A stretch of 64,000 nt of DNA from Verrucomicrobium sp. BvORR034 (lineage in GTDB: Bacteria > Verrucomicrobiota > Verrucomicrobiia > Verrucomicrobiales > Verrucomicrobiaceae): assembly GCF_000739635.1 (NCBI RefSeq), contig NZ_BATQ01000141.1, positions 49,570 through 113,569 of the forward strand. Reading direction: 5' to 3'. Both the position numbers and the translations under genes were made by a program. A model generated the notes under the pieces. The model was given only the letters and a program-made list of their open reading frames with translations, did no database searches and was not told where the DNA came from. Positions within the stretch are counted from its first letter, which is position 1; each line of letters opens with the position of its first letter. Shown piece after piece: positions 51,745 through 60,530 of the stretch.

Positions 51745-53268
51745 ATGCCTTCGCGCCCCCTCATTTCGTCCTGCCTGAAACTGGCTTCAGCCTTTGTCGC
51801 GCTGCTTCTGGCATCGCCTTCATTCGCTGCCGAGAAAAACATCGTCTTCTTCATCGCCGATGACATGAGCCCGGAGCTGGGCTGCTATGGAAGCAAGGCC
51901 ATCAAGACACCGAACATCGACGCCCTTGCTGCCGATGGCACCCTCTTCACGAACGCCTACGCCACCACGGCCAGCTGCAGCGCCAGCCGCTCTGTCGTCA
52001 TGACGGGATTGCACAATCACGCCAACGGCCAGTATGGGCACCAGCACGACACCGGCCACTTCTCCTGCTACCCCAACGTCGTCTCCCTGGCCCTGCCGCA
52101 GGTCATGAAGGCAGCGGGCTACCGCACGGGCATCTTTGGCAAGCACCATGTCGCCCCCACCGAGATCTTCACCTACGACGTGATGGTGGCGGAGAAGGGA
52201 CGTAATACCCGCGAACTGATGGAGAATGCCCGTGAGTTTATCACGGCCAAAGACGACAAACCCTTTATCGCCTACATCGCCAGTGCTGACCCTCATCGTG
52301 GCGGACCGCAGCTGGACATTGAGGGCAGTCCCAATGCCTTCGGCAACAAGCCCAACCGCGGCAGCATCCCGGGGATCACCGAAGTGTTTTACGATTCCCA
52401 AGACGTGATTGTTCCCCACTTCCTGCCCGACACCGTCGAGAGCCGCGCTGAACTCGCTCAGTACTACCAAAGCGTCTCCCGGGTGGACTTCGGCATCGGC
52501 CACCTGGTGAAGCTGCTCAAAGACGCGGGATTGTATGACAAGACGATGATCATCATCACGTCTGACCACGGCATGGCTTTCCCAGGTGGCAAGACCACCG
52601 TCTATGAGCCCGGACTCAGGGTTCCCCTCATTGTCCGGAATCCCTACGTACAACAGCGCGGGATCAAGAACGCCGCGCTCGTCAACCATACCGATCTCAC
52701 CCCGACCATGCTCGACTTTGCAGGCGGTCTGGATCGGGAGAAAAACGCCCCCATCAAACCTGTTGATGCCGACGCCTTCTGGAAAGAACGCGGCATCTCC
52801 AAGTATGAGAACCGCGGCAAACGCTACCCCGCCTATCACGGCAAGTCCTGGCTCAACATCCTGGGTCAGGAGAATGATCCCACCCGCACAGAGATCTTTG
52901 CCTCCCACACCTTCCACGAGGTGCAGATGTACTACCCCATGCGAGTGGTACGGGACCAGAAGTACAAGCTCATCTGGAACATCGCCCACCCCCTGCCCTT
53001 CCCCTTTTCAACCGACCTCTGGGCAGCCTCCACCTGGCAGGCCCAGCTCAAGAAAGGCGAAAACGCCCCCTACGGCCAGAAGACCGTCGGACAATACATC
53101 CATCGCCCCGCGTTCGAACTGTATGACATGCAGTACGACGCGGACGAAACCAAGAACCTCGCCACCGACCCCGCCTTCGCCAAGACTCTCGAAGAATACA
53201 AAGCCCGCCTGAAGAAGTTTCAGGAAACCATGGGCGACCCCTGGGCACAGAAGTGGGAATACGAGTAA
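51745..53268 (+). CDS. Secreted sulfatase, N-sulfoglucosamine sulfohydrolase (SGSH)-like
   Basis: A 507-residue exported sulfatase. The signal peptide covers LASAFVALLLASPSFA. The formylglycine motif is CSASR in TASCSASRSVVMTG (typical CxPxR with Ala). The metal residues are FFIADDMSPE and SDHGMAFPGG. Long stretches follow human SGSH as I remember it: NHANGQYGHQHDTGHF, GYRTGIFGKHHVAP, DPHRGG, VFYDSQDVIVPHFLPDT and FHEVQMYYPMRVVRD. So it may remove N-sulfate from glucosamine in heparan-type glycans. A radical or FGE maturase is required and is not in this window. Confidence 0.9.
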   Translation: MPSRPLISSCLKLASAFVALLLASPSFAAEKNIVFFIADDMSPELGCYGSKAIKTPNIDALAADGTLFTNAYATTASCSASRSVVMTGLHNHANGQYGHQHDTGHFSCYPNVVSLALPQVMKAAGYRTGIFGKHHVAPTEIFTYDVMVAEKGRNTRELMENAREFITAKDDKPFIAYIASADPHRGGPQLDIEGSPNAFGNKPNRGSIPGITEVFYDSQDVIVPHFLPDTVESRAELAQYYQSVSRVDFGIGHLVKLLKDAGLYDKTMIIITSDHGMAFPGGKTTVYEPGLRVPLIVRNPYVQQRGIKNAALVNHTDLTPTMLDFAGGLDREKNAPIKPVDADAFWKERGISKYENRGKRYPAYHGKSWLNILGQENDPTRTEIFASHTFHEVQMYYPMRVVRDQKYKLIWNIAHPLPFPFSTDLWAASTWQAQLKKGENAPYGQKTVGQYIHRPAFELYDMQYDADETKNLATDPAFAKTLEEYKARLKKFQETMGDPWAQKWEYE

Positions 53269-53270
53269 AA

Positions 53271-53313
53271 GACACCAGACTGCCAGACACCAGACATCAG
53301 ACATCAGACTTGA
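53271..53313. repeat. Degenerate 7-base repeat, six units
   Basis: GACACCA, GACTGCCA, GACACCA, GACATCA, GACATCA, GACTTGA begin two bases after the sulfatase stop codon. Related units occur at 24664 and 38286. Confidence 0.75.
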
Positions 53314-53391
53314 GATCAGGGGCGAAGTGGGAATCCACAACCGCAAGCTGAGGCCTGCACTCAAGGGAACATCCCGTCCAACACCTTGCCT

Positions 53392-53431
53392 ACTGACGCA
53401 CTGACGCACTGGTTTACTGAATTACTGGACC
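53392..53431. repeat. 8-base-period repeat (ACTGACGC type), five units
   Basis: ACTGACGC, ACTGACGC, ACTGGTTT, ACTGAATT and ACTGGACC run into the stop codon of the minus-strand hydrolase gene. It shares TCCAACACCTTG and ACTGACGC with 39370-39412. Confidence 0.65.
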
Positions 53432-55311
53432 TTCCGTCCTGGCACCATCCCACCGCCTTGCTGGATGATCAGCCCTGTAGCAGGACCTTCCTTCGCACCA
53501 TCAGGGCGAAGGAACATCACTTGCGCCCGGACGGCTTTGCACATGAAGCGCCCATCGTCGCCCTTCACCGGATAGTAGGAAAACTCCTGCTGCCCTTTCA
53601 CCCGACCTCTCAAGTCGCCGCTCTTGTTGTCCACGCGGAAGTGAATCTGGCCAAACGGCAACTCATAACTGCCAGCCACGGCGTCCAGCGCCTCACGCGA
53701 GAGCTTGCCGGTCTCGGGTTCGTCAAAGCGCTCGCCTTCCAAAATTGTGCCACGCTGAAGCAGCTTCACCTGACTCACCACGCCCTTTTCATCACGCCGG
53801 AAGGCGAACGTGGCATCCACACCATCATTGCGAAATTCATCCACCCCAAGGTAACGCACTGCCAACCACGACTGTGCCGCGAGCTTGCTTTCGAGCCGGC
53901 CATCTTTCGCGCGAAACCTCATCACCCCCAGTCCGCCAAAATCAAACGGTGCCGCGTAGTCCGTGAGATGCACGCCCTCAGGCACAGGCAGTTCGCGGAA
54001 ACAGGGCTGCGCCGCCATCTCTCGCCAGAGGTGCTGCCGGGCCACCACCCCGGCAAGGGCGCTGGGGTTCTGACCTCCGATTGATTCCAGAGTATTGGAA
54101 AACACCACCACAGTGAAGTTCTGCGCGGGATACCTGATCAGGATCGAAGAGAAGCCGGGCAACCCACCGGTGTGCAGGATCTTGGGCAGTCCCCGCTCCT
54201 CATCCGCAACCCAACCGTAGCCGTACTTTGCCGCCAGTCCGGTCATCTCCGCGCCGACCTCATCTTTGGGTGCCGTGGGACGATGCGCCATTCTTAGAGA
54301 CTCGGGCGACAGAACCTTCCCGTTGAAGACCGCTTCGTTCCATCGGTAGAGATCCCCCACGGTGGAGAAGAACTCCCCTGCGCCACCGGCTTGAGACATG
54401 TGCCAATCCAAAGCCCGTCGCCAGCCCGCCTTTCCGCCCTCACCTCTGGCATACCCCAGGGCCTCGCCTCGCAAGGCAAGCTCGGGCCGATGCACCCCAG
54501 TAGAATACATGTGTGCAGAACGAAACACCCGCCGCTCCAGAAGGTCATCGTACTTTTCGCCCGATGCTTGCTTCACAATCTCGGCCAGCAAGACATACCC
54601 CGAATTGCAGTAGGCATAGCGAGTGCCCGGCTCCGACTCCAGACTCATGTCACGGAAGCTGGCGATGACCTGCTCAGGCGTCCGCGGTCCGGTGACCTGT
54701 TCAGAAAATGTGGGAAACGAGGTGAAGTTGCGGATGCCTGAGCGATGAGACAAGAGATGGGCCAGAGTGATCTTGTCCCCATCCAGAAAGCCTGGGAAAT
54801 ACTTGGTCAGAGGATCCGAGAGGCTCAACAAGCCGTCTTGCTGACAAAGCAGCACTGCCGTGGCCGTGAACTGCTTGGTCACCGACCCAATACGAAACAC
54901 TGTGTCCGGGGTGATGGGCACTCCTTTTTCCAGGTCCGCCAACCCGTAGCCTTTGGCGTAGAGCACTTTCCCATCTCTCGCCGCCAGCAGGGCAAACCCA
55001 GGTCCGTTCTTCTTCACGGCCTGGACCAGCACACGGTCCACAATCTCCTCGGGATCAGGAAAAGGCCGCTGCACATCCGCTCCCGCCTTCGCCAGCAAGT
55101 CAATTGCATCCCGCCTGCCGTGGTAAGACGCAATCTGCCAGGCTGTCACGCCCAACCGATCCTCCAGTTCATCGACCTGCTGGCCTTCCGCGAGCAACCG
55201 TTCGAGCGTGGTCAGATCGCCAATGCGAGCAGCTTCGTGAATCTCCTTTGCCAACAATGGCATCGAGACCATGGCGAGCCAGAGCGCAACCGTGAGACGG
55301 GGCCATTTCAT
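53422..55311 (-). CDS. Ankyrin-like domain fused to a beta-lactamase-fold serine hydrolase
   Basis: A 629-residue secreted protein. The signal peptide is in MKWPRLTVALWLAMVSMPLLA. Residues about 25-85 form one or two ankyrin repeats (EIHEAARIGDLTTLERLLAEG). Residues about 100-440 are a class C beta-lactamase/penicillin-binding-like domain with SVTK (Ser nucleophile), YCN and HTGG motifs. The C-terminal about 170 residues resemble DUF3471. Such proteins include esterases and D-aminopeptidases; the substrate is unknown. The gene ends inside an 8-base repeat. Confidence 0.87.
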   Translation of the reverse strand: MKWPRLTVALWLAMVSMPLLAKEIHEAARIGDLTTLERLLAEGQQVDELEDRLGVTAWQIASYHGRRDAIDLLAKAGADVQRPFPDPEEIVDRVLVQAVKKNGPGFALLAARDGKVLYAKGYGLADLEKGVPITPDTVFRIGSVTKQFTATAVLLCQQDGLLSLSDPLTKYFPGFLDGDKITLAHLLSHRSGIRNFTSFPTFSEQVTGPRTPEQVIASFRDMSLESEPGTRYAYCNSGYVLLAEIVKQASGEKYDDLLERRVFRSAHMYSTGVHRPELALRGEALGYARGEGGKAGWRRALDWHMSQAGGAGEFFSTVGDLYRWNEAVFNGKVLSPESLRMAHRPTAPKDEVGAEMTGLAAKYGYGWVADEERGLPKILHTGGLPGFSSILIRYPAQNFTVVVFSNTLESIGGQNPSALAGVVARQHLWREMAAQPCFRELPVPEGVHLTDYAAPFDFGGLGVMRFRAKDGRLESKLAAQSWLAVRYLGVDEFRNDGVDATFAFRRDEKGVVSQVKLLQRGTILEGERFDEPETGKLSREALDAVAGSYELPFGQIHFRVDNKSGDLRGRVKGQQEFSYYPVKGDDGRFMCKAVRAQVMFLRPDGAKEGPATGLIIQQGGGMVPGRKVQ

Positions 55312-55403
55312 TGCCCCATGGTAAAAGCATCACCCTGCAATTGTCACGCCTTGATCTGATTCGCCTTTCGCCGCGAAACCTTTGCCATCTCAACTGATCC
55401 CCT

Positions 55404-55832
55404 TTACCCCTTCCGCACCATCCTTTTACCAAGAATCCACATGCCCACTCCAATCATCGTGGTGACCAAGGCAGAAAGCGCGAGGATCCCAACCGGCACG
55501 AAAAAGGCTGGAGACATTTCGACCGGTGTGGCCATCCGGCCGCCCTCGTCCAGCACCACGGTCACCTTCTGGCCGATCTCGTAGCCCGATTCGGCCGTGA
55601 CCACATTAGAAGAGATGGTTTTTAGCGGATCACCATCCCGACGGAAGTGCGCACGGTAGCCGTCCTTTCCATCTGACTCGGCGCGACCAAATCCCACCAC
55701 CGTGACCTGCACTTTTGGCTCGGTCCAAAGCGACCACTGCCAGATGCCAAACCCAATCACCCCAAGCCACGACAGAGCAGAAACCAGAACAATGATCCTG
55801 GAGTTTCGAAGCAACGTTTCGCGGTCGAACAT
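55404..55832 (-). CDS. DUF3592-like membrane protein, 142 residues
   Basis: Two hydrophobic segments flank a loop of about 65 residues: SRIIVLVSALSWLGVIGFGIW and FVPVGILALSALVTTMIGVGM. The loop is beta-rich with VQVTVVGFGRAESD and GYEIGQKVTVVLDEGG, typical of DUF3592. The function of the family is unknown. ATG at 55832 (MFDRETLLRN) is preferred. It has the same overall layout as the protein at 5193-5774. Confidence 0.68.
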   Translation of the reverse strand: MFDRETLLRNSRIIVLVSALSWLGVIGFGIWQWSLWTEPKVQVTVVGFGRAESDGKDGYRAHFRRDGDPLKTISSNVVTAESGYEIGQKVTVVLDEGGRMATPVEMSPAFFVPVGILALSALVTTMIGVGMWILGKRMVRKG

Positions 55833-55969
55833 GGCAGAAATCGATCTGCGCCAAGAATACAGACGCCAGGCAAGGGATGTCAATTTTTCACGGATCACGT
55901 TGCAGAACGAAAGGCATGGTCGATTGGGTCAACACCTCGCCGCAATGTTGTGAGACGCCCTACTCCACC

Positions 55970-56413
55970 ATGGCCACCTCTGATACCCTGCTCCGTTGGC
56001 GCATCCCCCTCACCCTTCTCGTCTGCGCGATCAGCATCTTCGCGTTTCTACGGCGGCCTGACACCACGCCAGTGGACTTTGCCGTGGAGCTTCGACTCTC
56101 CAGCACATCGGTGAGCCCTGGCCAGGTGGTGGTGCCAGAGCTGGAGTTGCGAAATGCAGGCACCAACGCCGCCCGACATCGTGAAACCACCATTCGCCTC
56201 TACATCAATGGCGAACGCTGGCTGGAGGAACCGCTGCATCTGCCAGAGCCGGGCAGAACAGAAACCCTGACTCGAGGTGCCGGCTGGAGCGCTCCTGCGC
56301 CGGGCAGCTACGAGTTCAGGCTGGTTGTCGATGAAGCAAAACGGCTCCACGACACGAATCGTGGAAACAACTCTGTGACACAGACGGTGACGGTCACCGC
56401 ACCAGGTCAGTAG
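55970..56413 (+). CDS. Membrane-anchored CARDB-like protein, 147 residues
   Basis: The N-terminus has one hydrophobic segment (IPLTLLVCAISIFAFL) acting as anchor or signal. The rest is an Ig-like CARDB domain: LRLSSTSVSPGQVVVPELELRNAG, then TTIRLYINGERWLEE and the ending YEFRLVVDEAKRLHDTNRGNN. Such domains mediate adhesion or protein contacts outside the cytoplasm. ATG at 55970 is the best start. It overlaps nothing and is divergent from the DUF3592-like gene. Confidence 0.7.
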   Translation: MATSDTLLRWRIPLTLLVCAISIFAFLRRPDTTPVDFAVELRLSSTSVSPGQVVVPELELRNAGTNAARHRETTIRLYINGERWLEEPLHLPEPGRTETLTRGAGWSAPAPGSYEFRLVVDEAKRLHDTNRGNNSVTQTVTVTAPGQ

Positions 56414-56497
56414 TCGGACTTCATCTTCAACGGTTCTTGCTCGGTGCCGATTGCCAATCGGCGACACAGCAGACTGCCAGTCTGCGCCCCCCAGATC

Positions 56498-56521
56498 TTT
56501 GTGCCGTTGTGCCTTCGTGTG
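56498..56521. repeat. 8-base-period repeat, three units
   Basis: TTTGTGCC, GTTGTGCC and TTCGTGTG follow each other in the gap between the CARDB-like gene and the RNA methyltransferase gene. Confidence 0.5.
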
Positions 56522-56586
56522 AGGATAGAATCTCCCCACCGGGGCAAGATGCCGGCCCCACTCACAGCCGGGACGGCTGTGCCCCT

Positions 56587-57825
56587 TCAACCCGGCAAAG
56601 CCGCCTGCCTCACCAATCTCGCGGCATAAAACCCATCATAGCCCTCCCGATCCGGCCGGAGGCTGAGTTCCTCCTCCAGCGTCCATTCGTCACCATGGGC
56701 GGCGAGGAAGGTTTGCACCTGCCGGTCATTCTCGCTGGGGAACAGGCTACAGGTCGCATATACCATTTTCCCACCGGGCTTCACCATGCGGGAGTGGCTC
56801 ACGAGAATCTCCTGCTGGAGTTTTTGGAGACGCTCCAGCTCCTCCTCGCTCAGTTTCCACTTCGCATCGGGGTTGCGGCGGATCACCCCCAGACCGCTAC
56901 AAGGCACGTCCAGCAGCACGCGATCCGCCTTGTCCGCGAGACGCTTGATGGCCTTGGTGTCTTCAATAAGACGAGGCTCCACATTGCTCACGCCATTGCG
57001 GCGGGCACGACGGCGCATTTCGTCCAGCTTCCACTGATGCACATCCATGGCCACCAGGGAACCCTTGTTCTGCATGAGGGCGGCCAGATGAAGCGTCTTG
57101 CCGCCAGCCCCTGCACAGGCATCCACGACCCGTTGACCAGGGGCCACCTCCAGAAACGGCGCGATTTTTTGGGAAGCGGCGTCCTGCACTTCAAACAGGC
57201 CGTCCTTGAACGCCTGGGTGGTGAACACGTTCTTGCGCACGCTCAATCGCAGCGCATCGGGCAACCCCTTCACACGATGGGATTCCACGCCCTCGCCTTC
57301 GAGCCGGGCTTGCAGCTCTACGGGGGTGATTCGCAGCGTATTGGCACGCAGAAAGACGTCGGCGGGCTCATTGAGCGCCTTCATCAGTTCCGGCCACTCT
57401 TTGCCAAACTCCTTGGAGCCACGGTCCTGGAGCCAGTCGGGGATCGAGAAGCGGATGGCAGGCAGGACGTCCGCGTCATACCTGGACTTGACGGTGGCAT
57501 TCCAAGAGCCCCGACATTCGGCAAAGGGCGGTGCCTCACCATGCTCCACCATCCAGTAGGCGGCCCACACCCGCCAAACCTTGCCGTCGTTGAGCAGTTC
57601 CACCTTGTTGTACTCCGAATCCGGCAACCCGGCAAGGTACCAGTACCAGCGCCACCAGCGGACGAGTTCGTAGGACGTCTCCGCAAAAAAGCGTCGATCC
57701 CGCGCGCCCCACTTCGGATGCGCCTTCATCATCCGCTCGATGGCCTTGTCCGCATGCACCCCCCGCGCAAAGATTTCCGCCAGGGTGGCGATGATTTGTT
57801 CGATGAGGTGACGATGGAGTTTCAC
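56587..57825 (-). CDS. RsmB-like RNA cytosine-5 methyltransferase
   Basis: A 412-residue enzyme related to 16S rRNA m5C967 methyltransferase RsmB. The SAM-binding region is VVDACAGAGGKTLHLAALMQNKG. The two catalytic cysteines are in DVPCSGLGVIRRNPD and in YATCSLFPSENDRQV. The first 150 residues form a helical RNA-binding/NusB-like region. GTG at 57825 is the likely start, because the upstream frame contains arginine-rich, low-quality sequence. It is divergent from serS. The target position in rRNA or tRNA is not determined. Confidence 0.85.
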   Translation of the reverse strand: MKLHRHLIEQIIATLAEIFARGVHADKAIERMMKAHPKWGARDRRFFAETSYELVRWWRWYWYLAGLPDSEYNKVELLNDGKVWRVWAAYWMVEHGEAPPFAECRGSWNATVKSRYDADVLPAIRFSIPDWLQDRGSKEFGKEWPELMKALNEPADVFLRANTLRITPVELQARLEGEGVESHRVKGLPDALRLSVRKNVFTTQAFKDGLFEVQDAASQKIAPFLEVAPGQRVVDACAGAGGKTLHLAALMQNKGSLVAMDVHQWKLDEMRRRARRNGVSNVEPRLIEDTKAIKRLADKADRVLLDVPCSGLGVIRRNPDAKWKLSEEELERLQKLQQEILVSHSRMVKPGGKMVYATCSLFPSENDRQVQTFLAAHGDEWTLEEELSLRPDREGYDGFYAARLVRQAALPG

Positions 57826-57970
57826 AGGGCAGGAACCGCGGACCTGACGTGGCCGCGAACCGCCCACCAAAGCGCAAAATCCCCCTTTGCGCCAGTTTCT
57901 TCTTGTCCCGACATCCTCCTCCCGCCCTGCGGCTCGACATTTTCCCATTCCACGCTAGTCTGCGCGCCCT

Positions 57971-59242
57971 ATGTTAGACATCCGCCTCTTCCGTGAGAAA
58001 CCCGACTACGTCAAAGAACGCCTCAGCACCCGTGGTGCCGGCCTTTCCTCGATGGTGGATGAGGTGACCTCCCTGGACGAGCAGCGCCGCGAAGCTGAAA
58101 CGGAACGCCAGAAGCTGCAGGGCGACCGCAACCGGATCAGCAAAGAGATCGGCATCGCCAAGAAAAAGGGCGAGGACACCAGCGCCATTGAGGCCCAGGT
58201 CCGGGGTATCGGCGACCGCATCGAGCAGATCGGTCGTGACGCCGATGCGCTGGATGTCAAGCAGCGCGACCTCATGCTGGGCATCCCCAACCTTCCGCAC
58301 GACGCCTGTCCCATCGGTGAAAGCGCCGAGCAGAATCCCGAGGTGAAAGTCTGGGGCGAGAAGCCCTCCTATGACTTCGCCCCCAAAGACCACGTCGCCC
58401 TCGGGGCCCAGCATGGCATGCTCGATTTCGAGGCCGGTGCCAAGATCACCGGCAGCGCCTTTGTGGTGTACCGCGGTGCAGGTGCCCGGCTGGAACGCGC
58501 CCTCATCAACTTCCTGCTCGACCTCCACACCACCAGCCACGGTTACACCGAGGTGAACACCCCGTTCGTGGTGAAGGCCGACGCCCTCGTCGGCACCACC
58601 CAGCTCCCGAAGTTCGCCGACCAAGTATACCACTGCCAGGAGGACGACCTCTACCTCGTCCCCACCGCCGAGGTGCCGGTCACAAACCTCCATCGTGAGG
58701 AGATCGTGAAGCTGGAGTCGCTGCCCATCCAGTACGCCGCCTACACCCCTTGCTTCCGCCGTGAGGCAGGCAGCGCCGGCCTGGGGACCCGCGGACTCAT
58801 CCGCATGCACCAGTTCGACAAGGTGGAACTCGTGAAGATCACCACCCCGGAGACCTCCATGGAGGAACTGGAAAAACTCACCGCCAATGCGGAAGTCGTC
58901 CTCCAGACCCTCGGGCTGCACTACCGCATCATTGAGCTCTGTACCGGTGACGTGGGTTTTGGCTCGAGCAAGACCTACGACATCGAAGTTTGGGCCCCCG
59001 GCCAGGGGACCTACCTGGAAGTATCCAGCTGCAGCAATTTCGGCGAATTCCAAGCGCGCCGCATGAATCTGCGCTACAAGGATGAGAATGGCAAAAACCG
59101 ATTCTGCCACACGCTCAACGGATCCGGCACCGCGCTCGCGCGCCTCTTCGTCGCCCTCGTCGAAACGTACCAGCAAGCAGACGGCAGCATCGCCATCCCT
59201 GCCCCGCTCCAACGCTACTTCGGCACGGAAAAAATCGGCTAA
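57971..59242 (+). CDS. serS: Serine-tRNA ligase
   Basis: A 423-residue class II aminoacyl-tRNA synthetase that charges tRNA-Ser. The N-terminal long antiparallel coiled coil (LDEQRREAETERQKLQGDRNRISKEIGIAKKKG) grips the long tRNA variable arm. Motif 2 is FRREAGSAGLGTRGLIRMHQFDKVEL, and motif 3 is SGTALARLFVALVE, near the C-terminus. All family blocks are complete. ATG at 57971. Its last 161 bases overlap the most upstream start of tilS. Confidence 0.97.
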   Translation: MLDIRLFREKPDYVKERLSTRGAGLSSMVDEVTSLDEQRREAETERQKLQGDRNRISKEIGIAKKKGEDTSAIEAQVRGIGDRIEQIGRDADALDVKQRDLMLGIPNLPHDACPIGESAEQNPEVKVWGEKPSYDFAPKDHVALGAQHGMLDFEAGAKITGSAFVVYRGAGARLERALINFLLDLHTTSHGYTEVNTPFVVKADALVGTTQLPKFADQVYHCQEDDLYLVPTAEVPVTNLHREEIVKLESLPIQYAAYTPCFRREAGSAGLGTRGLIRMHQFDKVELVKITTPETSMEELEKLTANAEVVLQTLGLHYRIIELCTGDVGFGSSKTYDIEVWAPGQGTYLEVSSCSNFGEFQARRMNLRYKDENGKNRFCHTLNGSGTALARLFVALVETYQQADGSIAIPAPLQRYFGTEKIG

Positions 59243-60305
59243 GCCCCAGGCCGCCCCTGCCATTTCCCCGCCGGCGCGCGCACACGCGTCGGCGGCCCTC
59301 ACCCGGCTGGAACGCAAGGCTCGTACCACTCTGCGCAGCCTTCAGGGGCGGCAGTCGGAGCTTTCCCTCGATGCCCCCCAGTTGGTGGGCGTCTCCGGCG
59401 GACGAGATTCGGTAGCGTTGCTGCATTTCCTCCTGCTCTTGGGTTACAGGAAACTCATCGTCTGCCATCTGAACCACCAGTTGCGCGGAGCAGAGTCGAA
59501 TGGTGATGCCCAGTTTGTGCGGGATCTCGCCATCGCCCACGGATTGAGGCATGAGGAGATCACCATGGACATCACTGCCGAGGCGGCCCGCACGAAGGCC
59601 TCCCTCGAAACAGCCGGTCGCGACGCCCGGCGAGCCTTCTTTGAGCAAGCCGCCGCCCGTCACGATTGCCGCAATGTCTTCCTGGCACACCATGCGGACG
59701 ACGACGTGGAAACGATCCTGCATCACCTCTTCCGCGGCAGTGGTCTGCGCGGCATCCGAGGCATGGATCCCATCTCCAACTCCCCCGGTGGACTTCTGAT
59801 CACACGACCCTTCTTGGAAATCACCCGGGAGGACATCGACACCTACATCACCACATACGGCCTCACATTTCGGGAGGACTCCACCAACGCGGGATCGAGT
59901 CTGGGAGCCCCCACCCGCAACCGGATCCGCCACCGCGTGCTCCCTTTCTTGAAGGAGATGTTCCAGCGCGAAGTGGCCGGCACGCTCCAGCGCTTTGCCC
60001 GGTTGGCCGGCCGCGATGAAGACTACCTGCAAGCCGCCACCAGCGCGTTTCTCACGGAACACCAACTCCTTCAGGCAGACCGCAGCCTCACCGTCAATAC
60101 GGCACTGAAAGCCGCCCACCCCGCGCTCCAGAGCCGCATTCTCCGGTGGTGGCTGCGCGAAGTCCATGCGGTGCCCAATATCGGCAATGCCGAGATCGAG
60201 AGCGCCCTCGAACTCCTCAGCTCTCCCCGCGTGTCCCGAGTCAATCTCCCCAGCCAGCTCCGCCTCCGCCGTAAGGCAGGACGGCTGTTCCTGGAGAAAG
60301 CATAG
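59082..60305 (+). CDS. tilS: tRNA(Ile)-lysidine synthetase
   Basis: A 407-residue (maximum) enzyme that converts C34 of tRNA-Ile2 to lysidine with ATP. The PP-loop is VGVSGGRDS (residues 105-110 from the furthest start), followed by HLNHQLRGAESNGD and HHADDDVETILHHLFRGSGL, all typical of TilS. The start is uncertain: the first 54 residues lie in another frame of the serS 3' end, and no ATG, GTG or TTG occurs between 59243 and the region just before the PP-loop. It may start upstream in serS by overlap, or at a rare codon. Confidence 0.9.
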   Translation: MRMAKTDSATRSTDPAPRSRASSSPSSKRTSKQTAASPSLPRSNATSARKKSAKPQAAPAISPPARAHASAALTRLERKARTTLRSLQGRQSELSLDAPQLVGVSGGRDSVALLHFLLLLGYRKLIVCHLNHQLRGAESNGDAQFVRDLAIAHGLRHEEITMDITAEAARTKASLETAGRDARRAFFEQAAARHDCRNVFLAHHADDDVETILHHLFRGSGLRGIRGMDPISNSPGGLLITRPFLEITREDIDTYITTYGLTFREDSTNAGSSLGAPTRNRIRHRVLPFLKEMFQREVAGTLQRFARLAGRDEDYLQAATSAFLTEHQLLQADRSLTVNTALKAAHPALQSRILRWWLREVHAVPNIGNAEIESALELLSSPRVSRVNLPSQLRLRRKAGRLFLEKA

Positions 60306-60337
60306 AGATGGGAAGCTGATGCGTGGGTTTAGGAATT

Positions 60338-60492
60338 AACCACAGAGGCACAGAGAACGCAGAGGAATGACTTTTTAGACAGAATTCAGATTCAAGCGCC
60401 CAATCAAGGTCAGCTCCTTCATTCAGAAGCTGAACCCTGGCTCCGTGAATTCTGTTAATTCTGTCTGAACCTCAGTTTCAGTCTCTGTGGTT
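60338..60492. repeat. Nested inverted-repeat element
   Basis: The ends are AACCACAGAG (60338-60347) and CTCTGTGGTT (60483-60492), exact inverted copies. Inside them, AGACAGAATT (60377-60386) and AATTCTGTCT (60457-60466) form a second pair. It contains the 8-base array CACAGAGG-CACAGAGA-ACGCAGAG and the ATTCTGTTAATT variant word. No coding region is inside. Confidence 0.55.
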
Positions 60493-60530
60493 GAATCTTC
60501 ATTCCCAACCACGTTGCACGTCCTCTTCTT

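Noticed and set aside
57974..59329. A 451-codon minus-strand frame opposite serS
   Set aside because: serS on the plus strand is complete with all class II motifs; the opposite frame has no recognisable domain.
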